64,000 nucleotides of DNA from Eriocheir sinensis (GCF_024679095.1 NC_066515.1:24439387-24503386), one strand, 5' to 3'; numbered from the stretch's first letter, positions 21,431 to 34,745 are shown. The notes: generated by a model not told the origin, from the sequence alone. Program-made: numbers and translations.

Positions 21431-21620
21431 CCAGTTTAGCGTTTGAGATTAGAGAGCGTGGCGGAGTAAGTCAGGCAGATCGTCTTGATCAGCGGGGATT
21501 AGCAGCCGTGAAATACAGACACCGCCGGGGAAATTATCAGACGTAAGGCACTGCGAGAACGCCCCGGAGCACTGCGCAAATATATGACCTAACGCAGTGT
21601 AGATATGTTCTGGGAGAGAT
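21431..21620. other. complex non-repetitive island
   Basis: Balanced composition with GGGGATTAGCAGCCG and GAAATTATCAGACG; no open frame of note. Candidate conserved non-coding element, unproven. Confidence 0.4.
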
Positions 21621-21825
21621 GGTTGGGAGGTGTCTACTATACTACTTCTACGTTCTGCTTCTTTTTCGTCTTCTACCTCCTCCTCCGCCTTGTTTTATTG
21701 CTTCTCCGAGGTGTGAGAAGGGAGGAGCCAGGCTTAATTTTCTCCCTTGTTTATGGTTTGAAGGGAGGGAGAAGGTGTTAAGGGAGGGAGTAAGGAAGGG
21801 AGAGTTGATGGGAAGTTATGGAGAG
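21621..21825. other. mixed spacer
   Basis: C/T-rich then G/A-rich; no gene recognised. Confidence 0.4.
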
Positions 21826-21900
21826 AGAGAGAGAGAGAGAGAGGAAAATAATGCGTGGAGAGTGAGTTGAAGTTGTGTGTGTGTGTGTGTGAGTGGAGGT

Positions 21901-21938
<38 letters not shown>
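21826..21938. repeat. (GA)n, (GT)8 and (CA)17 cluster
   Basis: GA 21826-21843, GT 21876-21891 and CA 21904-21938. The GT and CA runs are mutually complementary, with a 12 bp spacer. Confidence 0.92.
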
Positions 21939-21940
<2 letters not shown>

Positions 21941-22140
21941 GGAGCTGCTGCAGTCACTCCCGCGGGCCGCCAAACTTAGGAGCTTCCTTCGTCATATTTT
22001 AGTGCTAGCGAATGTGTGTAATTTTATCCTAAGTTAGCGGGGGCTGCTATTTACGGAGCCTCTGCTAATGGAGGGCCTGGGGCTGTGCTTATCCATTAAT
22101 GAGGGTTAAATGGGGGTGCCGAGGCGGGCCGCTGAGGGAG
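21939..22140. other. complex GC-richer island
   Basis: Non-repetitive, with GCGGGCCGCCAAAC and TCCATTAATGAGGG. Nothing recognisable as coding. Confidence 0.4.
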
Positions 22141-22850
22141 AAATAGCCTGAACTCCCTCCCTTTCTTCCTTCCTTCCCCTCCCTGGTTCTCAGTTTTTCT
22201 TTCTTTTCCTGTAGTTCCTGTCTTTCTTTCCTCCTTTTTCCTTCTCTTCCCTCTCTTTCTGTCTGGTCCCTCTCCTTTCTTTTTCTCTTGTTCCTGCCTT
22301 TCTATCTCTTTCCTCCTCTTCCTCTCTTTCTGTCTGGTCACTCTCCTTTCCTCCCTTCCTCTCCTTTATCCCGTCTTCTTCCCTTCCTTTCATTCCTTCT
22401 CTTTGCATATGTTCACTCTCTCCCTCTGGTCCGTTTTCTTTCCCTTCCTTCCTTCCCTTCTCTTCCTCCCCTTCCTTTCCTCCCTTTCCTTATGTCCCTT
22501 CCTCCCTTTTGTTTCTCTCCCGTCTTATTCCTCTTTCCTTCACTTCTTTCCTCCATTCCCCCCTTCCTTTGGTCACTTCTTCTTCCCTCCCTTTATTCCC
22601 CTTTCTTTCCTCCACTTCTCCCCCTTTTTCTTCCCCCCCTTTTCTTCCATCAGTCTCCTCCCTTTCCTTATGTCCCTTCTCTCCCATCTTATCCCTCTTC
22701 CCTCCATTTCTTCCCTCCATTCCCTCTCTATTCTTCTTCCTTCTTTCTTTCGTCACTTCTTCTTCCCTCCCTTTATCCCCCTTTCTTTCCTCCACTTCTC
22801 CGCCTTGTTCTTCCCCCTCCCTTTCTCCCTCCTGTCTACCAGCGGACAAT
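22141..22850. repeat. pyrimidine-rich DNA with 180 bp duplication
   Basis: GTCACTTCTTCTTCCCTCCC starts at 22572 and 22752 with matching context on both sides. The rest is CTTCC-rich with looser repetition. Frames are compositional. Confidence 0.7.
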
Positions 22851-22955
22851 CAATATACAATTCCATTAGGCGCCTTGCTCACAATCTTTGCAATTATATC
22901 AATGGGCTTAAGACATGCTTGTATTTACTGCCATTGTTACTACCATCTCTGTGTA

Positions 22956-22959
<4 letters not shown>

Positions 22960-23029
<70 letters not shown>
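22960..23029. repeat. (CT)35 microsatellite
   Basis: Perfect CT run. Confidence 0.97.
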
Positions 23030-23032
<3 letters not shown>

Positions 23033-23194
23033 ACAAAAAAAACTACCAACAAGACGGTAAAACTAGTCTGTCATATTTTCATTAACATTCTATTCCTTTT
23101 TGTCCTTTAATCGAGACTCATATTTTACGCCGAGGCTCCAGATAAGGCTCGGAGTGTTCCTTTGTATCTTAATTGTCCACCTGTAAATCAACGT
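23030..23194. other. mixed spacer
   Basis: Balanced sequence with CAAGACGGTAAAACTAG. No gene seen. Confidence 0.4.
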
Positions 23195-23448
23195 CAGGTG
23201 CGGGGGGGAGGGAGGGAGAGGGAGACGGAGAGGGAGGGAGGGAAGGGAGAGAGGCACAGAGACAGAGACACAGACAGACACAGAAAACGAAAGAGAATGA
23301 GAGGGAGAGAAAGATAGTGAAAACGAGAAAGAGAACGACTGAACGAGACAGAACGAGAACGAGAGACAGAGAAAAAGAACTGGAGAGAACAAGAAGGAGA
23401 GAGAACGAGAACGAGACACAGAGAGACAAAGAAAGAGAACTAGAGAGC

Positions 23449-23492
<44 letters not shown>

Positions 23493-23530
23493 AAGAACGA
23501 GAGAGAGAACGAGAACGAGAACGAGAGAAA
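23195..23530. repeat. purine-rich GAGA/GAACGA repeats
   Basis: Imperfect GAGA, ACAGAGA and GAGAACGA units with a perfect (GA)19 at 23452-23489. Confidence 0.8.
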
Positions 23531-24070
23531 CACATAAGCCCGGGCCGCCAGCTCAACGATATAAACAAAGTCGATGTAAATGGCGGCCGGGCTGTGATTA
23601 TCCGCGCCCAATAGTGTTATAAACAAGACAGTCGGCTCAGGTTACTCCCTTAATGCAGTTTTGATATTGCCTCGTACGTCTGGCGGCGGGGAGGCTTTGT
23701 TGTCGTTGCCGGGAGAACGGGGCGGAGGAACACGATATCGTACGGCACACACACACACACACGCACCCTCTCCCTTCCTCCCTCTCTCTCCAAGACTGAA
23801 TATTTTACTTGCCTGACCCTCGGGGATGATACACGCGAGGGTTTAACTGCTGCTGACAATTAATGGCTGGCGCTGCGGTTTTAATTGGCCATATTTCAGT
23901 AGACAATAACCATTTGCGTCTGTTTGGTAGCGGGTCGGTCGGCGGGGCGCAGCGGGCATGCAAAGTCCACATGGGCGCTAAGCATGCAGGCCACGGTTCC
24001 TCCTCTACAAATTAGCAATAATTTATGTGCCGCGTCCAGCTCTAGATAACAGAGCAGTCAAGGGAATGAT
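23531..24070. other. complex island, candidate regulatory DNA
   Basis: About 540 bp mostly of balanced composition, with a short CA patch at 23745-23762. It holds AT-rich homeodomain-type words (GACAATTAATGG, TTTTAATTGGCC, GCAATAATTTATG) and TATAAAC at 23560 and 23620. No open frame resembles a protein. Conserved non-coding status is only an inference. Confidence 0.45.
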
Positions 24071-24074
24071 GCAC

Positions 24075-24882
<808 letters not shown>

Positions 24883-24930
<48 letters not shown>

Positions 24931-24967
24931 CGGTGACTCTCCGTAGAGCTTATGCTGTTTGCCCCGT

Positions 24968-25012
<45 letters not shown>
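24883..25012. repeat. (GT)23 ... (CA)22 inverted microsatellite pair
   Basis: GT 24883-24928 and CA 24969-25012 are complementary arms of about 44 bp around a 40 bp spacer. Confidence 0.95.
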
Positions 25013-25013
<1 letters not shown>

Positions 25014-25149
25014 TATAACCACTGCAATCCTTCCCTATCCATCTTCTCACTTGCATCTCCTACTCCACCTCCTTACCTTTCCTCCACCACCACCTCCACC
25101 AGCACCACCTCACCTCCTGCAGCGCCTTCTCCGTGTTCTGACCCTCCGC
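25013..25149. other. pyrimidine-rich spacer with (CCA)n
   Basis: CCACCACCTCCACCAGCACC at about 25085 is an imperfect triplet repeat. Confidence 0.55.
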
Positions 25150-25385
25150 GGCTCTCCATCAGGCTGGGCAAACGCGCGATCAAGCCGTGGAAAATAGAGT
25201 TTACACGCCAAACGAAAGAGGCTGTATATCGGCGCGCCCATTACCTTGCCCTGCGTTATGAGCGTCCGCCGGGGGAACGAGTTTACGGTATTATTAGTTT
25301 GCAATAACATGGTGGAGCGGCGAGGGAGAGGCGGCCGTAAAGTGAGGAGCATTTTTACTCGACTCGGAATGGCCAGGGCGAGTGA
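25150..25385. other. complex island with Abd-B/Cdx-like words
   Basis: Balanced, non-repetitive, CpG-containing sequence. TTTACGGT at 25282-25289 and GCCGTAAA at 25334-25341 are inverted versions of similar words. No recognisable protein. Candidate regulatory element by inference only. Confidence 0.42.
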
Positions 25386-25644
25386 ATCAGGAGGAGAAGG
25401 AAGAAGAGGAGGAGGAGGAGGTGGTATAGCAGCAAGAGAAGGAGGAACAGGAGAAGAGAAAGAGGAGAAGGAGGTGTAGTGTATGAGAGGAAAGAAGAAA
25501 GGGAGTGAAAGCATGAAGAGGAAAGAGGAGGAGGAGAAGGAACTAGAGGAGAGGAAGGAAAGGGAAGGAGGAGAAGGCCCAGTGTTTGAGGAAGAAGTGA
25601 ACAGGTGAAAAGGAAAATAGGAAGGATATTATTATTATTATCAT
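25386..25644. other. purine-rich stretch with (GGA)n
   Basis: GGA/GAA-rich on +, continuing to an ATT patch at 25628-25640. Confidence 0.6.

Positions 25645-25687
<43 letters not shown>
25645..25687. repeat. (AGT)14 microsatellite
   Basis: Perfect TAG/AGT triplets. Confidence 0.95.
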
Positions 25688-27714
<2,027 letters not shown>

Positions 27715-27765
27715 CACAGACACACACACACACGCACAAACACACACGCACACGCACACACCTAC
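27715..27765. repeat. imperfect (CA)n
   Basis: CACACA with GCA and AAA interruptions. Confidence 0.85.
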
Positions 27766-27983
27766 AGGGAAAGAGCCGCCTGAAGAACTTAACAAGAACC
27801 CCCAGCAAGCAGCCAGGACCTGATATTGGGAGTGGAGCGAGCCCGAGCAATTTACAGAGCAATCTGGACGAGGTGGAAGCCGGGAAAAGGCGCGAAGGTC
27901 CTACTGTTATGGTGTGAAGCGAGGGGCGGGAGAGGGAGAGAGAATGGGAAATGAACTGTTTTAGATGTGGAAGGGGCGACCCG

Positions 27984-27985
<2 letters not shown>

Positions 27986-28045
<60 letters not shown>

Positions 28046-28300
28046 AGGGAGACACAGACATAGAGACAGAAAACACAGACATAAACAGAAAGACAGACAG
28101 ACAGATCAACAACATACACTACAAACTTACAAAAATTGAGAAAGAAAGACGGACAAATACAAACCAGCGAGAGAGAGAGAGAGAGAGAGAGAGAACAGAC
28201 ATAAACATAAAAAAAACAGACAGACAGATCAACATACTGTACTTACAAACAGAGAGACAGACAGACAGACAGACAGATATACAAACCAGCAGACACATAT
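27986..28300. repeat. (GA)n plus 121 bp duplication and (CAGA)n
   Basis: GA 27989-28035, then GGGAGA units. The ACAGACATAAAC...ACAGACAGACAGATCAACA block occurs near 28075 and 28196. CAGA tetramers at 28258-28276. Confidence 0.85.
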
Positions 28301-28651
28301 GCTAAACTTTATTCATGTTCTTCTAGGAAAGGGAAAATCTATGAATATATATTTGTGAAGCGTGAGAAAGACGGCAACACGGAATAGAAATTTAAATGAA
28401 AGAATACTTCAATCTAAATGTTTAATATAGTAATGAGACGTATTGGGGGTTGTAGGAAAGGGGTGGGGGGGTGGGGGTAGGGGGGTTAGTATATGCGTTT
28501 GAGATAAGAGAGAGAAAAGGTCAGTCATAACGTTGGTAACACTTGCAATGGTCACCTTAATATCTTTTTGCAACCTTCATTTGTCTTACCTGTACAAATT
28601 GCAATCAAGCCTTCCGGGCAGGTAAGGAGAAGAAGTCACCACCTCAATGCA
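28301..28651. other. mixed spacer
   Basis: AT-richer sequence containing the G-run cluster listed separately. No gene seen. Confidence 0.45.
28459..28486 (+). other. G-quadruplex candidate
   Basis: Four G runs (4, 7, 5 and 6) separated by T, T and TA. This fits the four-run, short-loop pattern of stable quadruplexes. Confidence 0.7.
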
Positions 28652-29690
28652 TATCTTTCTCCTCCTCCTCCTCCTCCTCCGCTTCGTCGTTCTCCATCTC
28701 ATTTCCATAACTTTCATCCTCTTCCTTAACCCCTAACTTCTATTCATCTTACTATAAAAAAGGATCATGAAAGAAAATATAGATAAGTTGGAAATGTTCT
28801 CGTTAGCCAAAGAAATTACAAAACCACAAAGAAAAATGAAGGTTCGGTTTATCTATTGCATCAAGAAACATTACTCCTCCTTCTCTTCCTCTTCTTTCTC
28901 CACCTCATTTCCATAACTTTCATCCTCTTCTTTAACCCCTAACTTCTATTCACCTTACTATAAAAAAGGATCGTGAAGGAAAATGTAGATAAGTTGTAAA
29001 TGTTCTCGTTAGCCAAAGAAATGACAAAACCATAAAGAAAAATGAAGGTTCAGTTTATCTATTACATCAAAAAACATTGCTCCTCCTCCTTCTCCTCTTC
29101 TTTCTCCCTCTCATTTCCATAACTTTCATCCTCTTCTTTAATCCCTAACTTCTATTCACCTTACTATAAAAAAGGATCATGAAGGAAAATATAGATAAGT
29201 AGGAAATGTTCTCGTTAGCCAAAGAAATTACAAAACCACAAAGAAAAATGGAGTTTCAGTTTATCTATGTGGTTTTGTAATTTCATCATAATTTCATCTC
29301 CTCCTCTTCCTCTTCTTTCTCTCTCTCATTTCCATAACTTTCATCCTCTTCTTTAACTCTTAACTTCTATTCACCTTACTATAAAAAAGGATCATGAAGG
29401 AAAATATCGATCAGTAGGAAATGAACCCGTTAGCCAAAGAAATGACAAAACCATAAAGAAAAATGAAGCTTCACTTTATCTATTGCATCAAGAAACATTA
29501 CATCTCCTTCTCTTCCTCTTCTTTCTCCATCTCATTTCCATAACTTTCATCCTCTTCCTTACTATAAAAAAGGATCATGAAGGAAAATATCGATCAGTAG
29601 GAAATGTTCTCGTTAGCCAAAGAAATGACAAAACCATAAAGAAAAATGAAGCTTCACTTTATCTATTGCATCAAGAAACATTACTCCTCG
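28652..29690. repeat. 206 bp tandem array, 5 copies
   Basis: ATTTCCATAACTTTCATCC starts at 28701, 28907, 29113, 29328 and 29534 (spacings 206, 206, 215, 206). Each unit holds a CTCCTCTTCC tract, ACTATAAAAAAGGATCxTGAA, TTCTCGTTAGCCAAAGAAAT, ACAAAACCA-AAAGAAAAATG and TTTATCTATT-CATCA. The last copy lacks part of the unit. A local rearrangement in the third unit makes a 17 bp hairpin (29224-29240 with 29268-29284). Confidence 0.95.
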
Positions 29691-29846
29691 ACCGCATCTT
29701 GTACTTATTCTGCTTCCTTTTAGCCAAGCAGGTGGTGGAGGCGAGTCTGAGCTGACCTGAATCTTATTTCCGTGTGGCTTGGGAGTAGAGTGTGTAATGT
29801 AATTTTGTGGCTGTGTGTCTGAAAAGCCTTGTCTAGGAGAGGAGAA

Positions 29847-29849
<3 letters not shown>
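29691..29849. other. mixed spacer
   Basis: Balanced sequence between the 206 bp array and a GT tract. No gene seen. Confidence 0.4.

Positions 29850-29930
<81 letters not shown>
29850..29930. repeat. (GT)40 microsatellite
   Basis: Perfect GT run. Confidence 0.97.
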
Positions 29931-29932
<2 letters not shown>

Positions 29933-29939
29933 GAGGGTG

Positions 29940-30240
29940 TTGATTCTGCCTCTTTTTCCCTCTATCTCCTGTCTATCTCTACCTTCCTCTCTATCTATCT
30001 ATCTGTTGACTTTCCCTCTCTCTCTTCTCCCTTTCTCTCTCTTTTCTTACCTCTCTACCTCTATCTCTACCTCCCTCTCTATCTATCCAACTGTTGACTC
30101 CCCTTCCCTCTCTCTCCCCTTTTTTTATTTTCCTTCCTCTCTACCTCTATCTCTACCTCCCCTTCTATCTATCTATTGACTCTTCCTCCCTCTCTCTCTT
30201 TATATCTATCTATCTACCTATCTCTCATATTCCATAGCTT
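29940..30240. repeat. ~86 bp pyrimidine repeat, 3 copies
   Basis: CTGTTGACTTTCC, CTGTTGACTCCCC and CTATTGACTCTTCC occur near 30003, 30089 and 30173, each preceded by TCTATCTATC. Confidence 0.75.
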
Positions 30241-30663
30241 AAAAAATCCAATTACTCGTTTTTATTACACTTTTATTTTGCTTTTTCTGGCTTTCCTTTT
30301 TAATACACGTTTTTTTTTTTCTCTCTCGTCGCGGGCAACTTGGGAAATGAACTGCACTGAGAGAGATTGAGGGAGGGAGGGAGAGACAAAAGAAGGGAGG
30401 GAGGGAGAGGAAGAAGGGAGAGGAGGTAGAATTGGTAACATCTGCTTGGCCACCCTTAGCATTTCTTTAATCAAGGTTGGTGGACACATTGGTGGTGGCT
30501 ATTCTCTCCCTCTCTCCCTTCTCTCCCTCTCCCTTCCTTCCTGCTCCCTCACCCCCGCCCGTATTACATCTGCATGAGTCTCCCCTCGTTTCGCCCTCCT
30601 TCAATGAATAACCAAGGTAGAAGGGACACAGTGAAGGGTATTACTCTCTCTCTCCCTCTCTCC
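30241..30663. other. mixed spacer
   Basis: T-rich start, GGGAGG-rich patch at 30368-30425, then C/T-rich. No gene seen. Confidence 0.5.
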
Positions 30664-30664
30664 C

Positions 30665-30715
<51 letters not shown>

Positions 30716-30717
30716 GT
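30664..30717. repeat. (TATC)13 microsatellite
   Basis: Perfect tetranucleotide run. Confidence 0.96.
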
Positions 30718-31391
30718 TTGTCTGCCATGATTAATGCTTCTCTCTTTCTATACAGGTAAGGTGTGGCAAGGCTTCGGGTGTGGACAGGTGACCTCGACCC
30801 CGCTTAGAAGTCAGGTGATGTACTCGTACCCTATTTTGACAACCTTCCCACGCACTCTTATGGTGATCTTCTGACTCTAAATATAAAGTGATGATAGGTG
30901 GGGGCCAGATGATGGGGTAGAGCGATGAATATGAAGGGAGAAATGGATGGGGGGTGGAAGAAGTTGAAGTTTGGTATAAGGAGTTCATGGGTATTAAAGT
31001 AGACTTGGGTAGGATAGGGAGGATAGGATAGGGTAGTAGGTACGTAGCCTTTGGAATCCAACCCTGACGATACACTGTTGACTGACTGACATGACTTTGA
31101 GGGGTGATCAAAGCGGCTCCTCCTGGGCTGTGTTTCAAGGGCTGACGGGCGGTGTGTCCTTTGTGCCGGGGGGGTGTGGTGCGTGTCACGGAGGCTGCGG
31201 AGGGAGAGGGAGAGGTGGGAGGGTGAAGAGGGTGAAGAGGGAGACGGTACAGGAGTCGTGGAAGGAAGGAGGTAATGTGGAGGAGGAGGGAGAGGAATGG
31301 AAGAGGGAAGGGAGGTATGTGGAGGCTGTGGATTAGATGGAAGAGTGGATAAGGACTAGGAGGAGAGAGATGAAGGGGTCGTTTGAGGGCG
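30718..31391. other. mixed spacer, later purine-rich
   Basis: 30750-31200 is balanced with short TAGGATAGGGAGGATAGGAT repetition near 31008. 31195-31370 is G/A-rich. A minus-strand 152-codon frame at 30731-31189 has no recognisable domain. Confidence 0.45.
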
Positions 31392-31393
31392 TT

Positions 31394-31434
<41 letters not shown>

Positions 31435-31435
31435 C
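31392..31435. repeat. (GTA)14 microsatellite
   Basis: TAG/GTA triplets. Confidence 0.95.
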
Positions 31436-31482
31436 GTAATAGTGAATATATATCAGTAGTTATTTCACGTTAGCAACCCCCC

Positions 31483-31483
31483 C

Positions 31484-31529
<46 letters not shown>

Positions 31530-31604
31530 CATATGGGCGTGGCTTCTCAATTACCCTGTCTGTTAGCGCCCATGTCAACCCTGCATGGGGCAAGACTTGT
31601 GATG

Positions 31605-31636
<32 letters not shown>

Positions 31637-31650
31637 AGGGAGAGGGAGAG
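31483..31650. repeat. (CA)22 and (GA)n/(GGGAGA)n
   Basis: CA 31483-31527, a mixed 75 bp spacer, then GA 31603-31626 grading to GGGAGA units. Confidence 0.93.
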
Positions 31651-31793
31651 ATAAAAAGAGTTAGGCGATAATAGAAAATAAACCATGTAATGTTCTCCTT
31701 AAATCGAACACAGGAACACTAATGCGGAACACGTATTTAATTAAGGTTTTTCTGAGGTCTATTTAGTCAAACAAGCAACACAGACCTCCCCCC

Positions 31794-31796
<3 letters not shown>

Positions 31797-31857
<61 letters not shown>

Positions 31858-32039
31858 ACACAAGAGCAGCGACTGTTTGGCGGCGAAGTGTGAAACAAAA
31901 ATCAAACAAAAAAAAACTGCAATAAAACCTTAACAACAAATGAACTTGGGAGAGGAGGAGGAGGAAGAGGAGGAGGAGGAGGGAGGAGGAGGAAGGGTAA
32001 AGGAAAGAGAGGAGGAGAAAAAATGGAAAAGAAGAAACC

Positions 32040-32101
<62 letters not shown>
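31797..32101. repeat. (CA)29 ... (GGA)n ... (GT)30
   Basis: CA 31797-31855, a GGA-rich stretch at 31952-31995, and GT 32042-32101. The outer arms are complementary across 186 bp. Confidence 0.95.
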
Positions 32102-32104
<3 letters not shown>

Positions 32105-32500
32105 GGTAGGAGGCAGGGAGGGAGGGATGTCAAAGGTCTCCCTGGGATTTGGCAACACTGGGGAGTCTGTGATGTCGGGATCTTTGAAGTGACGGGGGCT
32201 CTTTATGCATCGTCAGGGGCCTCGAGCACCTATTGTTGGGCGCCTGAGCTAAACAAAGGCCCTCGTGAACGCTGCGCACCGATAACATCCATCAAAATCA
32301 CGCCTGGGTTCCGTATCTCATCGTTTTGTTTTCCCGTGTTTTGGTCCGGTCGGGCGGCGGCGGGCAGGCAGGCATTGTGCGGCGTGATAAATGATACAGA
32401 GAGGCAACCCAAACAGACTCCATTGTGGGCCTGACACGTCGAATCTTGGTTAATTTACTTAAAGTGATGGCGAAGCTTTTGTGGCCCGCTCGCATCGCTG
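32102..32500. other. complex island, candidate regulatory DNA
   Basis: About 400 bp of balanced CpG-containing sequence. Frames are open on both strands but no protein family is recognisable. Confidence 0.42.
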
Positions 32501-33278
32501 GTTCCCTCCCTCCGCTAGCCCGCCCGTCGTTCCTCTGCCTCTCCTCTCCCTCTTTCTCTATCCTGCCTTTCCTTCCTTCCTCCTTACTTCTTCCTCTCCT
32601 CTCGTCCTCTTCTCGTTTCGTCTTTGCTGGTTCACTCTCTCCGTCTGTCTCTGTCCTGCCTTTCCTTTCTCTTTCCTTCATCCTCTCTCTCCCTCTCTCT
32701 CTCTGTCTCTGTGTCCCGTCCTTCCTTCCTCTCTCCTTCTTCCTCCTTTTCTCTCGTTTTTACTGGTTTTCTCCCTCCTCAAGCTCTCTTCCATCTCTCT
32801 TCTTCCATCTCTCTTCCTCTCTCTCTATATGCCGTCTTTCCCTCCTTTCTCTCTCCCTTCTTCCTCTTCTCCTCTCCTTCCTCATCCTTTATCCTTTTTC
32901 TCTCTCTCTATTTGCTTCTCTCTTATCTCTGTTTTCTTAATTGTCTTCAGATGCTTCTTTTTCTTCTCCTCCGCTACTGTTGGGATGTCCTGTAATTTAT
33001 TTTCTTGATTGTATTTTGCACCTCGTTACTTCTTTTCCTCATTTGAATTACTTTTTTTTTTTGGAACTAATATATTTTTCCTCCTTTTTCTCGTCCTTCT
33101 TCACCTGCTCCTCCTCCTCCTTCTCTGCTTTAATTTCTGCTTCTCATATTTTTTTTTTTTGTTTCTGTTCTTCTATTTCTCTCCTTCATTCTTTTTCTCT
33201 CCTCTTTCAAAAATTTCAAGTGTTTCTGATCTCTTCTTATGATATCTAATTAATCTCTTCTCTATCATACAATATATT
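32501..33278. other. pyrimidine-rich domain
   Basis: CTCTCC/TTCCTTCC-rich with loose repeats (TCTGTCTCTGTCCTGCCTTT at about 32645; CTGTCTCTGTGTCCCGTCCT at about 32703). Becomes T-rich after 33000. Frames are compositional. Confidence 0.65.

Positions 33279-33370
<92 letters not shown>
33279..33370. repeat. (CTA)30 microsatellite
   Basis: Perfect ACT/CTA triplets, then a short CCA variant. Confidence 0.96.
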
Positions 33371-33377
<7 letters not shown>

Positions 33378-33855
33378 TACTGATATCGCTACTGAAACTA
33401 CTATATCTTTTGCTTTTTAGAATAACAAAATCGAGAGTAATTTAAGAGTATCAAGTATAAGAATAATATGAAGACTAGTATTTTTTTACACTGGGTAGAA
33501 CATAAAATACAAGAATTATCTCTATACCTCTTAACATCCTAAGCCATTTAACGAACATTTTTTCCCCTCGGAGCGGACGCGAGCACACCAACATCGATTT
33601 ATAAACCTCTCTACAAGTATTCCCGTATTCTCCTTTTTATATATATAACCTTTTTTTCCCCCCAATTGGAAGCCTCGTTCTTCTGGTGTTCAGCGTCCCA
33701 TGTCGACTGTTCATGCCTGGCTGCGTGTCCTTAAGGCTACTCTGCCCCTGCCAAGGCTGTGAAGGCGGTGAGGCAAGGGCAGGAGGCAGGGGAAGGAGGG
33801 AAGTGGAGGAAGGGGAGAGTGCTGAGAAAGAGGGAGTTCGAAGAGAATATATATA
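33371..33855. other. mixed spacer
   Basis: AT-rich to 33550, then balanced sequence (33560-33780) without a recognisable gene. Confidence 0.45.
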
Positions 33856-34620
33856 GTCAGGTGCTGAAGTGAGGAAGGGAGTTCGAATGGAGTAAAGAGG
33901 AAAGTGGAGACAGGAGTTCGTAGGGAGTAAAGAGAAGAGCAAAATCAGAAAGGAAGTTCGTTGGGAGTAAAGGGAAGGAAAGGGCTGAGAGGAAGGGCGT
34001 TCGAAAGGAGTAAAGAGAAGAGGATATTGAAGACAGGAGTTCGTTGGGAGTAAAGAAAAGAGCAAAATCAGAAGGGAAGTTCGTTGGGAGTAAAGGGAAG
34101 GAAAGGGGTGAAAGGAAGGGCGTTCGAAAGGAGTAAAGAGAAGAGGATATTGAAGACAGGAGTTCGTAGGGAGTAAAGAAAAGAGCAGAATCAGAAAGAA
34201 AGTTCGTTGGGAGTAAAGGGAAAGAAAGGGGTGAGAGGAAGGGCGTTCGAAAGGAGTAAAGAGAAGAGGATATTGAAGACAGGAGTTCGTAAGGAGTAAA
34301 AAGAGAAGACCAAAATGAGAAAGGAAGTTCGTTGGAAGTAAAGGGAAAGAAAAGGCTGAGAGGAAGGGATTTCGAAAGGAGTAAAGAGAAGAGCAAAATC
34401 AGAAAGGAAGTTCGTTGGGAGTAAAGGGAAAGAAAGGGCTGAGAGGAAGGGATTTCGAAAGGAGTAAAGAATGGAAGAAAGAAGAAAGGAAATTGAAGAC
34501 ATAAGTTCGTAAGGAGTAAAAAGAGAAGACCAAAATGAGAAAGGAAGTTCGTTGGGAGTAAAGGGAAAGAAAGGGCTGAGAGGAGGGAGTTCAAAGGGAG
34601 CAGAGGAAAGAGCGAAGATA
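33856..34620. repeat. 41 bp minisatellite with 123 bp higher-order unit
   Basis: The monomer is marked by TTCG-(3)-GGAGTAAAG. Within the first higher-order unit the marker GTTCG lies at 33956, 33999, 34039 and 34079 (spacings 43, 40, 40). Matching type-1 monomers (GTTCGTTGGGAGTAAAG) recur at 33956, 34079, 34202, 34327, 34410 and 34547 (spacings 123, 123, 125, 83, 137). So three monomer types alternate; the 83 bp step has lost one monomer. Because 123 is divisible by 3, a 245-codon repetitive frame stays open on the minus strand; I do not consider it a gene. Confidence 0.93.
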
Positions 34621-34639
34621 AAGATAAGATTTCAAAGAT

Positions 34640-34745
34640 TTTAGGAGCAGTAAATAGCGGACTTTTTTTTCCTTTTTTGTTTTCTTTTTATTTTACGCCC
34701 TTGCACTGTCTCGTCTGCTGTAAAAAAAAAAAAGGGGGGGGGGAT
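34640..34745 (+). mobile_element. SINE-like repeat, copy D (3' part)
   Basis: AGGAGCAGTAAATAGCGGAC, a T-rich stretch, ACGCCCTTGCACTGTCTC and TCTGCTGTAAAAAAAAAAAA followed by a G run. It matches copy C over its 3' half. It sits at the downstream end of the 41 bp array. Confidence 0.85.

Noticed and set aside
33857..34594. 245-codon minus-strand repeat protein
   Set aside because: Kept open by the 123 bp higher-order period. Hydrophobic Ser/Phe/Leu/Pro repeats are compositional.
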